Positions 26,382-35,492 of a stretch of 64,000 bases of DNA are shown in pieces. Below the pieces are notes generated by a model. It did not search any database, was not told where the DNA came from, and was given only the letters and a program-made list of their open reading frames with translations. A program made the position numbers and the translations under genes. Positions within the stretch are counted from its first letter, which is position 1. Every line of letters starts with the position of its first letter. The stretch lies in the NCBI RefSeq assembly GCF_002742445.1, contig NZ_NJNQ01000002.1:1-64000 (forward strand), in the 5' to 3' direction. The DNA is from Bifidobacterium sp. N4G05. Its GTDB lineage: Bacteria > Actinomycetota > Actinomycetes > Actinomycetales > Bifidobacteriaceae.

Positions 26382-27783
26382 CCCATACAGCTGCATCGGG
26401 ATCGTCGTCGGGGTTGTAGCCGTCGTCAGGATCGTCATAGGTGTATTCGTCGTCGATCACACCGGAATCGGCTTCGGCGTTCAGGGCGGCCACATCCTTC
26501 GTGGTGAGCTTGTACTGCGGAAGAACCTTGTCCACATAGCTTTGCACAGCCTCGGCCATCGGCACATCATGACCGGCACTCTCGGCCAGGAACCAACGGT
26601 GGTCAAGCACCTCATGGAAGAACTGCGCCGGTTCGATCTGCGAACGGTATTCGCGCGGAATCATGCGCACGGTCGGCTCGAACACTTCACGCATCCAATC
26701 GGTGGCAACAATCTCAAGATCCTCACCATCACGCCATGTGGAAGCACGGTAGGCATCCAAATCGTTGAGAAGTCGACGAGCCTGATTCTCCTGCACATCA
26801 AGACCAGTCAAACGCAGCAGCTTACGATTCGCATAACCGGCATCGACCACACGCGGACGCACCAACACACGCTTGCCATCCTCAGCGGTCTTCATTTCCA
26901 GCTCATCCACATCAAAACCAAGCTCATTCAGCTTGTTAACGCGCTTCTCAATCTTCCACATCTCATCCGGACCGAACTTGTCGGTATCAGTCAGCGCGCT
27001 CCACAGCGAATGATAACGATCCACCAAACGGTTGCCGATCTCAATCTCATCAACACCGCTCGGCAGCAGCGAACCGGACGAAAGATCCATCAATTCGCCA
27101 ATAATGTTCGTACGAGCCAAATCAACATCGTATTCGCGCTGGCCTTCCGTCAGGTTAATCTGCAGATCACCGGTTTCCGCATCAACCAAAAATGCGGAGA
27201 ACGCGTAGGCATCACGCAGGAACAACACGTTCGACAGCGACACATCGCCCCAATAGAAGCCGGCCAAATGCAAGCGCACCATCAGCACAGCCAGCGCGTC
27301 GATCAGTCGTTCCGCGGTATCAGGGCGCAGATTACGCGCGAACAGCGCACGATACGGCAGTGAGAACTTCAAATGCTTGGTAACAAGAATCGCTTCCAGC
27401 GGCTCGCCTTCACGGCTATGACGGCCCGTGACCACGGCAATCGGCTGCACGGTCGGCAGTTCCAGCTTCTGCAGGCGACGCAGCAGCTCGTATTCTCGTT
27501 CCGCCACATTGCGCGTGATTTCCTTCATAGCGTACACTTCGTCACCCACGTGCACGAAACGCACCACGTGCCTGGAAATACCACGCGGAAGATTGGCCAG
27601 CAGGTCTTCCGGCCAAGTAGCCAGCGGCTTTTCCCACGGCAGAGTGAACATCTTCGGATTCGAGCTTGCGGCGGTGATTTTCAACGCCTGCGGCTCCGGA
27701 GATTGTGCGGCCGGATCTCCGGCCTGCACGGAAGTTGCTTTCAGCACACGGGGATCCATCTGTGGCAATTCAAGAGATTCCAT
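26374..27783 (-). CDS. DUF4032 protein with a kinase-like fold
   Basis: A 469-residue protein typical of actinobacteria. The central part reads like a protein-/LPS-kinase: VYAMKEI (lysine), REYELLRRL (C-helix glutamate) and a catalytic-loop-like LAGFYWGDVSLSNVLF with DAETGD in the place of DFG. The C-terminal 200 residues are DUF4032-specific, ending in an acidic tail. Whether it is an active kinase is unknown. The start MESLELPQ at 27783 is the most natural ATG, although its ribosome site is weak. Confidence 0.75.
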   Translation of the reverse strand: MESLELPQMDPRVLKATSVQAGDPAAQSPEPQALKITAASSNPKMFTLPWEKPLATWPEDLLANLPRGISRHVVRFVHVGDEVYAMKEITRNVAEREYELLRRLQKLELPTVQPIAVVTGRHSREGEPLEAILVTKHLKFSLPYRALFARNLRPDTAERLIDALAVLMVRLHLAGFYWGDVSLSNVLFLRDAYAFSAFLVDAETGDLQINLTEGQREYDVDLARTNIIGELMDLSSGSLLPSGVDEIEIGNRLVDRYHSLWSALTDTDKFGPDEMWKIEKRVNKLNELGFDVDELEMKTAEDGKRVLVRPRVVDAGYANRKLLRLTGLDVQENQARRLLNDLDAYRASTWRDGEDLEIVATDWMREVFEPTVRMIPREYRSQIEPAQFFHEVLDHRWFLAESAGHDVPMAEAVQSYVDKVLPQYKLTTKDVAALNAEADSGVIDDEYTYDDPDDGYNPDDDPDAAVWAH

Positions 27784-27980
27784 AAAACAATAATTTACCT
27801 GTTGACCTACCCGAAGAAGCAAGTATGGACGAATCCGTTTCACCTGCCGATATTTCATTCATCAATATGCGATGATCATCATTGAAATTCCAATATCGCA
27901 TTTCATTTGAGATCTCACCATTGCAATCTCAATAATAGAATCTCACTACAGGAAAACAAATTTCACTATTGCAGATACAA
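27784..27980. other. Intergenic region upstream of the DUF4032 gene
   Basis: AT-rich non-coding sequence; TGCGATATTGGAATTTC-like short repeats appear on the minus strand around 27865-27960. No gene is supported. Confidence 0.35.
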
Positions 27981-28011
27981 CAAAAGAAGCCCCGCACCAA
28001 CGCGGGGCTTC
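27981..28011 (-). terminator. Terminator of msmK
   Basis: GAAGCCCCGC / GCGGGGCTTC stem with a 6-nt loop, followed by TTTTG on the minus strand, about 155 nt past the msmK stop. Another hairpin, AACGAGACG / CGTCTCGTT, lies between at 28015-28049. Confidence 0.75.
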
Positions 28012-28166
28012 TCCAACGAGACGGTAAGAGAGGAAGAGTACGTCTCGTTTAATGGTTGACGGAAGTTCGCGCTTCCGCCAAGTTCTTATTCAGCCACCCG
28101 CCAGCCGATTTCCGCAAAGGATATCCCCCTGGAGAAATAGCCAACGGTTGGTTACTCGGTATCAGC

Positions 28167-29294
28167 TCAGTTCAGGCGCAGCTCAGTCGACGGAGCGAAC
28201 AGGTGCATCTTGGACGGGTCGATCTTGATCTTGACGGTATCGCCGACCTTCGGGAGAGCACGCGGGTTCACGCGGATCGTGGTGAGCTTGTTCTGGTCGG
28301 ACATCATGGTGGATGCCTCAGCAGCGGAGCCATCGGTGATGATGTTGCCGTAGATGTAGCCATCGGAGCCCAGATCCTCAACGTTCATGACCTTGAGGGA
28401 GAAGGCGTTGGCGTCATCCGGGGCAGCCAAGGAAGCGTCTTCCGGACGGAAGCCGACAACGATCTGGCTGTTGTCTTCAGCGGTGAGCTTGTTGACAGCC
28501 TCGGCCGGCAGATCCACGGTGTCTTCGCCGATCTTTGCCTTGCCGTTGACCACCGGGTGGGTGTTGATGTTCATCGACGGGGAGCCGATGAAGCCAGCGA
28601 CGAAGACGTTGGCCGGACGATCGTACAGCTCGGTCGGGGCGCCGACCTGCTGCAGGACACCGAGCTTGATAACGGCGATGCGGTCACCCATGGTCAGAGC
28701 TTCGGTCTGATCGTGGGTCACGTACAGGGTGGTGACACCCAGCTGGCGCTGCAGAGCAGCGATCTGGGTACGGGTCTGCACGCGGAGCTTGGCATCGAGG
28801 TTGGACAGAGGCTCATCCATGAGGAAGACCTTCGGCTCACGGACGATTGCACGACCCATAGCCACACGCTGACGCTGACCACCGGACAGAGCCTTCGGCT
28901 TACGATCAAGGTACTCGGTCAGGTCGAGGATCTCAGCGGCCTTCTCGACGCGCTTGCGAATCTCTTCCTTCGGGGTGCCGGCGATCTTCAGAGCGAAGCC
29001 CATGTTGTCGGCCACGGTCATGTGCGGATACAGAGCGTAGTTCTGGAACACCATTGCGATGTCGCGGTCCTTCGGCTGCATCGTGGTGACGTCCTTGCCA
29101 CCGATGAGGATGCGGCCCTTGTTGACCTCTTCAAGGCCAGCGAGCATACGCAGAGTAGTGGACTTGCCGCAGCCAGACGGGCCAACCAGCACCAGGAACT
29201 CGCCGTCCTTGATGTCCATATTCAAATCATCCACCGACGGCTTATCGTTGCCCGGGTAGATACGAGTAACATGGTCGAATACGACTTCTGCCAT
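28167..29294 (-). CDS. msmK: Sugar ABC transporter ATPase, MsmK/UgpC/MalK family
   Basis: A 375-residue ATPase that powers carbohydrate ABC importers. Walker A is GPSGCGKST (about 37-45), the signature is LSGGQRQRV, Walker B leads to DEPLSNLDA, and the last 130 residues form the TOBE/OB regulatory domain ([10 protein letters not shown]). It is encoded alone, away from any permease, as are shared MsmK-type ATPases in Gram-positive bacteria. The two importers in this window lack an ATPase and their EAA loops fit this partner, so it probably serves both. Confidence 0.9.
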   Translation of the reverse strand: MAEVVFDHVTRIYPGNDKPSVDDLNMDIKDGEFLVLVGPSGCGKSTTLRMLAGLEEVNKGRILIGGKDVTTMQPKDRDIAMVFQNYALYPHMTVADNMGFALKIAGTPKEEIRKRVEKAAEILDLTEYLDRKPKALSGGQRQRVAMGRAIVREPKVFLMDEPLSNLDAKLRVQTRTQIAALQRQLGVTTLYVTHDQTEALTMGDRIAVIKLGVLQQVGAPTELYDRPANVFVAGFIGSPSMNINTHPVVNGKAKIGEDTVDLPAEAVNKLTAEDNSQIVVGFRPEDASLAAPDDANAFSLKVMNVEDLGSDGYIYGNIITDGSAAEASTMMSDQNKLTTIRVNPRALPKVGDTVKIKIDPSKMHLFAPSTELRLN

Positions 29295-29457
29295 GATTTG
29301 TCATCCTTTCAGAGGCAGGTACGTGCCTCACGATCCGTTGTAAAGGGATTTCTTTCGGTGCCTCGCCTTGCGGCTTACAACTTCGACAAAGCCACAATTC
29401 AAAGCGTTAATTTATTTCTTTGGTTTAGCGAAGGTTCTCTTCGTTGAGCCACGTTCC

Positions 29458-29485
29458 ATGATACATACAACGCTAAAACTGTCAA
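29458..29485 (-). promoter_or_regulatory. Promoter of msmK
   Basis: On the minus strand TTGACA (29480-29485), 16-nt spacer, TATCAT (29458-29463). It predicts a leader of about 155 nt. Confidence 0.65.
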
Positions 29486-29612
29486 TGCGTGTCGCGAGTC
29501 GTGCTGTTTGTCTCCGCCGGCAAAAAGGGGTTAACGGCGTAGTAAATACACGCATTTATCGCCATCATGCAAGACAATGGTGCGAAGCGAAAGACAGAAC
29601 AGGGAGGTTGCA

Positions 29613-30329
29613 ATGCGCAATATTCGAATCGGCGTGGTCGAGGACGATCCCGCAAGCTGCCAGCTGGTGCTCGACTATCTCAATCGATATCAACAGGAAA
29701 ATGGTGAGCAATTTACCGTTTCCGTATTCGACGACGGCGCACGAATCGTAGAAAAATATACCCCCGTTTACGATATTTTACTGCTCGACATCGAGATGAA
29801 CGAAATGGACGGCATGGCCGCCGCGAGACGTATCCGCGAGCGCGACGACAAAGTCGTAATCGTGTTCATCACCGCTGCCCCGCAGTATGCGATCAGCGGG
29901 TATGAGGTGCGCGCATTGTCGTACCTGCTTAAACCTCTACCGTGGTTCGCGTTTTCGCAGGAGCTCAAAAAATCGATCGACATGGTGCGACGCAATGGCG
30001 ACGATTCCATGCTCATCGAAACCGGCAACGGACAGATGCGCCTAAATCTTGCCGACATTCTGTATCTTGAATCGATTCGGCACACCATCGTCATCCACAC
30101 GCTGGAAGACAAACTGTCGATCAACGGAACGCTCAAAGACATGGAAGCCAAGCTTACCGACCATCATTTCTTCCGCTCGAACTCCTGCTATCTGGTGAAC
30201 CTCAAGCATGTGACGGGCGTTGCCGACCAAGATTGCGTGATGTCGAACGGTGAACAGCTGCGCGCGAGCCGCCCACGCAAGAAGGCGTTCCTGACCGCAC
30301 TGACCGACTATATGGGGGGTGGCAGGTGA
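29613..30329 (+). CDS. LytTR-family response regulator
   Basis: A 238-residue regulator: receiver domain (residues 1-120; phospho-acceptor Asp in LLLDIEMNEMDG, preceded by the acidic pair VVEDDP) and a LytTR DNA-binding domain (about 140-235; FFRSNSCYLVNLKHV). I chose the ATG at 29613 after AGGGAGG. The stop codon overlaps the start of the histidine kinase gene. The target genes are unknown. Confidence 0.9.
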   Translation: MRNIRIGVVEDDPASCQLVLDYLNRYQQENGEQFTVSVFDDGARIVEKYTPVYDILLLDIEMNEMDGMAAARRIRERDDKVVIVFITAAPQYAISGYEVRALSYLLKPLPWFAFSQELKKSIDMVRRNGDDSMLIETGNGQMRLNLADILYLESIRHTIVIHTLEDKLSINGTLKDMEAKLTDHHFFRSNSCYLVNLKHVTGVADQDCVMSNGEQLRASRPRKKAFLTALTDYMGGGR

Positions 30330-31762
30330 TCGGCGCAGTATTGCCGAATATGCTGGCCGGATTGGCAAACGCACCTTCCGTGTCTTCCGCTGCGGTAACC
30401 GTGCTTTCGGTGCCGTCGATGACGCCGATCACCAATGCCCTGCCCGACATTCCCCGTTCATATACGGCGATCTGCGAATGGGCCGCCTGTATGGTGTATA
30501 TCGCAGTGCTGTATCGGCGCGTTCCACTCCAGCGGTCGATCATCGTCAGCGCGGCCGGACTGCTGTTGCTGACTGCAGTGCAGTATTTTGACGGCAGTAT
30601 GCCAATCTGGTTCTGGATTATCGGCATGCTACTCGCCTTCGCCTGCATGTATGCGACGATTCTGCTTGGCGCGGGCACCGGCAAGCGCGAAGGCCTGTAC
30701 ATTACGGCGCGCGCGTTCGTGCTGGCCGAATTGGTAGCGTCACTGCATTGGCAGATCGTTACGTTCATTGGCGTGCGAGATGGTTTCGCCGATTACGATT
30801 GGCGTGCGATCGCGCTGCTGGTCGTTACGTATGCATTGTGCTTCAGTTTGGCTTGGCTGGTTGAACGCGGCAATTTCAGCCAGACCACGCCGACTTTGCC
30901 GACCGCTTCCGCCGCGATTGCGACGATGGCCATCATGATTGTCACATTCGCCATGAGCAATTTGAGTTTCGTATCGACGAACACGCCGTTTTCCGGTTCG
31001 GTCGGCCAGGAGATTTTCTACATTCGCACGCTGATTGATTTCTGCGGTTTCGCGATTCTGTACGCGCAGCAGGAGCAGGCACGTCGCATCGGAGCGAACA
31101 CGGAACTTGCGTCCATCAACGCGCAGTTGGAAAGCCAGCATCAGGAATACCTGCAATCGAAGGAAAATATCGAATCGTTGGGCCGCCTTGCGCACGATCT
31201 GAAGCATCAGATCACCGCATTGCGTGCCGAAGTCGATCCGAAGCATGCCGCGGCCGGCTTCGAGCAATTGGAGCAATCCGTGCAGCGCTACAGCGCGCAG
31301 CAACATACGGGAAATCCCGTGCTTGACGTTATTCTGACCACGAAAGAGCGCACGTGCGCCGATCGCGGAATCACGTTCACCGCGGTCGCGGACGGATCGC
31401 TGTTAAGCGGCATGTCGTCGATGGATATCGCGTCGTTGTTCGGCAACGCGCTCGACAATGCGATTGAAGCGACGTCGAAACTGCCGAAACGTGAACAACG
31501 ACTGATCAAACTTGCGTTATACGAGCAAAACCACTTTATCGTCATCCGTGTTGAAAATTATTACGATTCCCGGCTGAAGAAAGATGCGGAAGGCAATTTG
31601 CGCACCACCAAGCGCGACGATCAGCACCGGCACGGATTCGGTGTGAAATCGATTCGTCATATCGCGCAACAGTATGGCGGCGAAGTGACGATCCGCACCG
31701 AGGACCACTGGTTCGTGCTGACCGCGCTCATTCCGCGAAAAACCGGCCTTATGGCCATGTAA
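30326..31762 (+). CDS. Sensor histidine kinase, AgrC/GHKL type
   Basis: A 478-residue kinase translated from a GTG that overlaps the regulator stop (GTGA). About six or seven membrane segments (residues 50-250), a coiled-coil linker, a dimerisation helix with HDLKHQ, and a GHKL ATPase domain with N-box NALDNAIEA and G-box RHGFGVKSI. This pairing with LytTR regulators is used for peptide sensing in firmicutes. No AgrB/AgrD-like or bacteriocin gene is adjacent, so the signal is unknown. Confidence 0.88.
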   Translation: MIGAVLPNMLAGLANAPSVSSAAVTVLSVPSMTPITNALPDIPRSYTAICEWAACMVYIAVLYRRVPLQRSIIVSAAGLLLLTAVQYFDGSMPIWFWIIGMLLAFACMYATILLGAGTGKREGLYITARAFVLAELVASLHWQIVTFIGVRDGFADYDWRAIALLVVTYALCFSLAWLVERGNFSQTTPTLPTASAAIATMAIMIVTFAMSNLSFVSTNTPFSGSVGQEIFYIRTLIDFCGFAILYAQQEQARRIGANTELASINAQLESQHQEYLQSKENIESLGRLAHDLKHQITALRAEVDPKHAAAGFEQLEQSVQRYSAQQHTGNPVLDVILTTKERTCADRGITFTAVADGSLLSGMSSMDIASLFGNALDNAIEATSKLPKREQRLIKLALYEQNHFIVIRVENYYDSRLKKDAEGNLRTTKRDDQHRHGFGVKSIRHIAQQYGGEVTIRTEDHWFVLTALIPRKTGLMAM

Positions 31763-31996
31763 AAACCGCGCCTGATTCATGCGGAACCTGCGAGGCCACG
31801 CACGACTCAGACGCTGTGTTTGGGTGAGATTTGAGCGGCTTGGACGACTGGAAGACGACTCCACTAATTCTCAGGGTTTTGCGGCGCGGTGTCTCCACCC
31901 GCCTCACCTTCATTATCGGGCGCTCAGCAGCGGCCACCCGTATGCCAACCCCCTAGTCTACCGTCTAATGCACCCTTGCATGCGCATTCTCCTCAA

Positions 31997-33337
31997 TTAG
32001 TTTTCTTTTTTCGCACTTTTCGATAGATGTACAGCGGCAAGCGGTCCACCTAAACGGCTTGCGACGAACGCACTGACCGCAACCGCGAAACCAATGGGCA
32101 CAAACAGATTAATCGGAGCATCCGCAAGTTCCATCACTAAACAAATCGCCATAAGCGGAGCCTGCTGGGACGCAGCCAACAGCGCGCACGCACCCAGCAG
32201 AGCATACATGCCAATCGAATTCGTGTGGAAAACCTGCATCCACAGAACGCCAAGCAACGCACCCCCCGAAGCACCGAGCGCAATACCCGGTTGCAATACA
32301 CCGCCGGCAGCGCCGGAACGGATCGTCAACAGTGTGACAATCGCCTTCGCAAGGAATGAAACCAACAAAATCGGCAGCACAGCCAAATCAACGTCGGACG
32401 AGAAACTCAATTGCGCGGTGGCGCGACCATTGCCCATAACCTGCGGCACCCAAATCGCCACCACACCGGTCAGCAAGCCAACGAGCGGCAGCATCCACAG
32501 AATGCCAACGCCCGACGGCTTGGATTTCTCAGCCCACTGCGAGCCGCGACGGAACAGCGCGCCGGCAACGCCGAGAATCATGCCGGCAACCAGTGCGAAC
32601 GCCATGTAATCGGGGGTAAACAAACCGTCGGTTTCACCAATCAAATAGAACGTGTGTGTGCCCTTGACCAGCGACGCCACCCACGAAGCCAGCGCGGAAC
32701 AGGCGAATGCGAGCGTCACCGTTTCGAGGGTTATGTCGGCGAGCAGAATCTCGACCGCGAAAAACGTGCCTGCAAGCGGCGCGTTATACACGCCCGCAAG
32801 GCCGGCCGCAGCCGTGATCGCCACCAGCATGCGAGTGTCTTTTGCGTCAAGATGCACCCAACGCGCGAACCGTTGACCGAACATCGCACCCAACTCGCGC
32901 GGCGCCACTTCTCGACCGATCGACATGCCCGCACCGACAATGAAAATCTGCAGCAGCACATGCACGACGGTCTGCCAAATCGGCATAATATCGCCATTTA
33001 CCGCCTTTTTAACGGACGGAACTTTCGTGCTGCGCGTACGCAACAGCCACCAAATCACGGCCGCAATGGCCGCACCCGCGGTCACGGAAATCAGTCGACG
33101 AATCACAGGAACGTTGAACGGGCCGGATTCCTGCGAATTCTCAACATAGCCGAGTGCAAGATGCTCGACGCCGTACAGCATCAACGTCAGCAGACCAGCG
33201 GCCGCACCAATGGCCACTCCCACAATCACCACCGCCGCAATCAACGCCGGAATTCTGCCAATCTTTGGCTGCGTTCCGTGAGAATTCTGCGACTCCTGCG
33301 ATTCTCGTGTTTTTTGCGATTCCTGCGATTCCCGCAT
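31997..33337 (-). CDS. ClC-family chloride channel / Cl-/H+ antiporter
   Basis: A 446-residue membrane protein with the ClC repeat architecture. The selectivity motif is GREVAPRELGA (gating glutamate kept; canonical GREGP altered) and GGVLQPGIALGAS is the third motif. The N-terminal 25 residues are a low-complexity repeat of R-E-S-Q-E-S-Q type. I chose ATG 33337, which has AAGGAG 8 nt upstream; a TTG at 33373 is also possible. Confidence 0.88.
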   Translation of the reverse strand: MRESQESQKTRESQESQNSHGTQPKIGRIPALIAAVVIVGVAIGAAAGLLTLMLYGVEHLALGYVENSQESGPFNVPVIRRLISVTAGAAIAAVIWWLLRTRSTKVPSVKKAVNGDIMPIWQTVVHVLLQIFIVGAGMSIGREVAPRELGAMFGQRFARWVHLDAKDTRMLVAITAAAGLAGVYNAPLAGTFFAVEILLADITLETVTLAFACSALASWVASLVKGTHTFYLIGETDGLFTPDYMAFALVAGMILGVAGALFRRGSQWAEKSKPSGVGILWMLPLVGLLTGVVAIWVPQVMGNGRATAQLSFSSDVDLAVLPILLVSFLAKAIVTLLTIRSGAAGGVLQPGIALGASGGALLGVLWMQVFHTNSIGMYALLGACALLAASQQAPLMAICLVMELADAPINLFVPIGFAVAVSAFVASRLGGPLAAVHLSKSAKKEN

Positions 33338-33414
33338 CTGCCGCACTCCTTGCACACCGTCTCCTTCGTTCAATTCATCCCCCCAATTGTCCCACCTGCC
33401 GCAACGTCCATTTG

Positions 33415-34704
33415 TTACGCCCCAAGCGTGGCGATCGGCAGCACCAGAATGCCATCATCACGACGGTATGCAATATCACCACGCCCGACAATAAACGCCA
33501 TGAATTCAGGCTCACGAACTTGAGATAGAGGATTTCCGCACACTTTTTCTTTGAAAGCATGTAGTTTGTCTACATTTTTCTCCGTGACTTTCAAATCGCT
33601 CAGCTTAATCTCCACCGCAGCCCAGCGACCATCCACCAATTCAAGAATCACATCAACTTCAAGACCTTTTTCATCCCGATAATATGCGATTCGATTCGCA
33701 CCACCCATCGATTCGAGATACACGCGCAAATCACGAATCACCAATGTTTCAAACAAATCTCCCAGCGTTTGCGTGTCACGCGCAAGGACAGCCGGAGTCG
33801 CCCCCAGTAACGCGCTCGGCAGCGACGGATCCACGAAATAACGTTTCGGCTTCGTGCGAACTCGAGATTTTGCACGAAGAGAAGGTTCCCATCCTTCCAA
33901 ATCGTCAATCAGATAGAGACTTTTCAGCTCATCCATATATCGTTTCAGCGTCGGAGCGCTGATGCTGACGCCTTCATCACCGTATGACATGTCTTTCATC
34001 AGCGTCTCGTAGGTAGGCGCCTGAGCCACATTCATGGCAAGTGCTTTCATGAGAACCCGCATTATTTCCGGGTTAAGACCAAGCTTAGGAATATTGACGT
34101 CCAGTATGCTCCGTACATATTCAGCCGAAGTCTCCAGAGCGAACTCGTCTTCAACATCAAGGTTTGACGGCCATCCACCTCGGCAACACCACCGAGCCAC
34201 ATTCATAATGCCCGTCTTGTTTCTGGAAGGTTCAAACTCGCCTTCAAAAAGTTTGCCGAGACTTACGCTCCCTGTTGATTCACCGGATTCAGCCAAGCTC
34301 ATCGGACGCATATGAAGTCTCGCAATGCGACCGGTTCCGCTATGGTGTATTTTCTCAGTTTCCTTAGGTTGGCTGGAACCTGTAAGGATTAGCTGCCCTT
34401 TACGATTGGCGTTATCGTCAACATGCCGGCGAGCAGCATCCCACACAGCCGGAACTTCCTGCCACTCGTCCACGAGATGCGGCTCTTCACCCATGAGCAC
34501 CAAATTCGGATCGTTAGACGCGGCGTCGTAGGTAGCGGAATCATCGAGACGATCCACACTGGATGCATGCGCCAAAGCCGTCCACGTTTTGCCACACCAT
34601 TTTGGACCTACAATCTCAACGGCACCAAAAGCGCGCAGCAGTTTTTCCAGCCGCCGGTCTGCAACGCGAGGACGATATTCCGCCATTTTTAAATCACTCA
34701 TCAT
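33415..34704 (-). CDS. AAA ATPase with DUF4143 domain
   Basis: A 429-residue protein of the AAA_14/DUF4143 type. The P-loop is atypical (GPKWCGKT, about 34-41), followed by Walker B LVDEWQEVP and sensor LTGSSQP. The C-terminal half has the DUF4143 pattern FVDPSLPSALLG...GDLFETLVIRDL and a nuclease-like RDEKGLEVDVILEL...AVEIKLSD, as in PD-(D/E)XK folds. Such proteins are abundant in gut bacteria and of unknown role. Its start codon follows directly on a 23-bp repeat array. Confidence 0.83.
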   Translation of the reverse strand: MMSDLKMAEYRPRVADRRLEKLLRAFGAVEIVGPKWCGKTWTALAHASSVDRLDDSATYDAASNDPNLVLMGEEPHLVDEWQEVPAVWDAARRHVDDNANRKGQLILTGSSQPKETEKIHHSGTGRIARLHMRPMSLAESGESTGSVSLGKLFEGEFEPSRNKTGIMNVARWCCRGGWPSNLDVEDEFALETSAEYVRSILDVNIPKLGLNPEIMRVLMKALAMNVAQAPTYETLMKDMSYGDEGVSISAPTLKRYMDELKSLYLIDDLEGWEPSLRAKSRVRTKPKRYFVDPSLPSALLGATPAVLARDTQTLGDLFETLVIRDLRVYLESMGGANRIAYYRDEKGLEVDVILELVDGRWAAVEIKLSDLKVTEKNVDKLHAFKEKVCGNPLSQVREPEFMAFIVGRGDIAYRRDDGILVLPIATLGA

Positions 34705-34710
34705 TCCGCA

Positions 34711-34795
34711 CTTTCAAGTTTACGCCAATCTCATTTTCGATTTTACGCTGTTTTGACTTTCGATTTTACGCCAATCTCACTTTCGATTTTACGCC
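34711..34795. repeat. Four tandem 23-bp repeats upstream of the DUF4143 ATPase
   Basis: On the minus strand the core GCGTAAAATCGAAA recurs four times at 22-24 bp spacing (the last copy degenerate: GGCGTAAACTTGAAA), ending 7 bp before the ATG at 34704. Each core is followed by GTGAGATT or a variant. Spacing near two helical turns suits a protein-binding array. Confidence 0.8.
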
Positions 34796-34858
34796 GACAG
34801 CACTGCTGACGATTACATTTTCGATATTGAGAAATCACGAGAAAGCAGCAAAAGTCAT

Positions 34859-34899
34859 AAGAAAACCCGCCCGGGAAAAGGAGGAAGACCGGGCGGGTT
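34859..34899 (-). terminator. Terminator of the GH3 / GtrA-like operon
   Basis: An 11-bp stem AACCCGCCCGG / CCGGGCGGGTT, followed on the minus strand by TTTTC, 36 nt after the stop codon. Confidence 0.85.
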
Positions 34900-34934
34900 G
34901 AGGAGAGGAAGAAAGGGAAGTCAGCTATGAAGGG

Positions 34935-35492
34935 TTACTTAGTGGCCTCCTTGGAGTCCTTGCTCTTCGGCATAACCCAGAACTTGAGCAGCGGGTAGCT
35001 CACGATCACGGCGAGCAGGGTGTTGACCACGGAGGCAATGGTGCCGGCGATGCCAGCGCCCATGCCCCAACCCTGGCACAGACCAGTCACGTAGCCCGGC
35101 AGCACGAGGTTCACAACCACGATGATCACAGCGAGGATCACATACTTCCAAGCGGCGTCCTTGAAGCTGGAGTCAGACTTGAACACCCACTTCATCTGCA
35201 CGAAGAAGTTCACCACCTGGGCGAGCACCTCGGCAAGCAGGAAGGTGAGGAAGCCGCCCAGACCGTTGCCCTGGGTGTCGTAGTTGAAAATCAGAAAGTG
35301 GAACGGCTGAGTCAGGCCCATGCCACTGATGAAGATGGCGGTGCCAATCCACGTCACCACGAAACGGGTGATGGTGGAGATGTTTGACAGCAGGTTGAAC
35401 AGGATGAATTCCCAGATGTTCGGGTGATCCTTGATCCACTGGCGGATCGGACCGACCTTCTCGGCCGTCTGCGTTGCGTTGTTATCAGTCAT
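34935..35492 (-). CDS. GtrA-like small membrane protein
   Basis: A 185-residue protein with four hydrophobic segments (about 30-55, 80-105, 115-140, 145-170) and conserved-looking NFFVQMKWVFK before the third, as in GtrA-like proteins. GtrA proteins are thought to move lipid-linked sugars; here its function is unknown. It overlaps the end of the GH3 gene by 8 nt, so the two are translationally coupled. The GtrA assignment is tentative. Confidence 0.6.
   Translation of the reverse strand: MTDNNATQTAEKVGPIRQWIKDHPNIWEFILFNLLSNISTITRFVVTWIGTAIFISGMGLTQPFHFLIFNYDTQGNGLGGFLTFLLAEVLAQVVNFFVQMKWVFKSDSSFKDAAWKYVILAVIIVVVNLVLPGYVTGLCQGWGMGAGIAGTIASVVNTLLAVIVSYPLLKFWVMPKSKDSKEATK

Noticed and set aside
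29295..29612. tRNA or riboswitch in the msmK / two-component intergenic region
   Set aside because: No cloverleaf, no conserved riboswitch core; only promoter elements can be supported.
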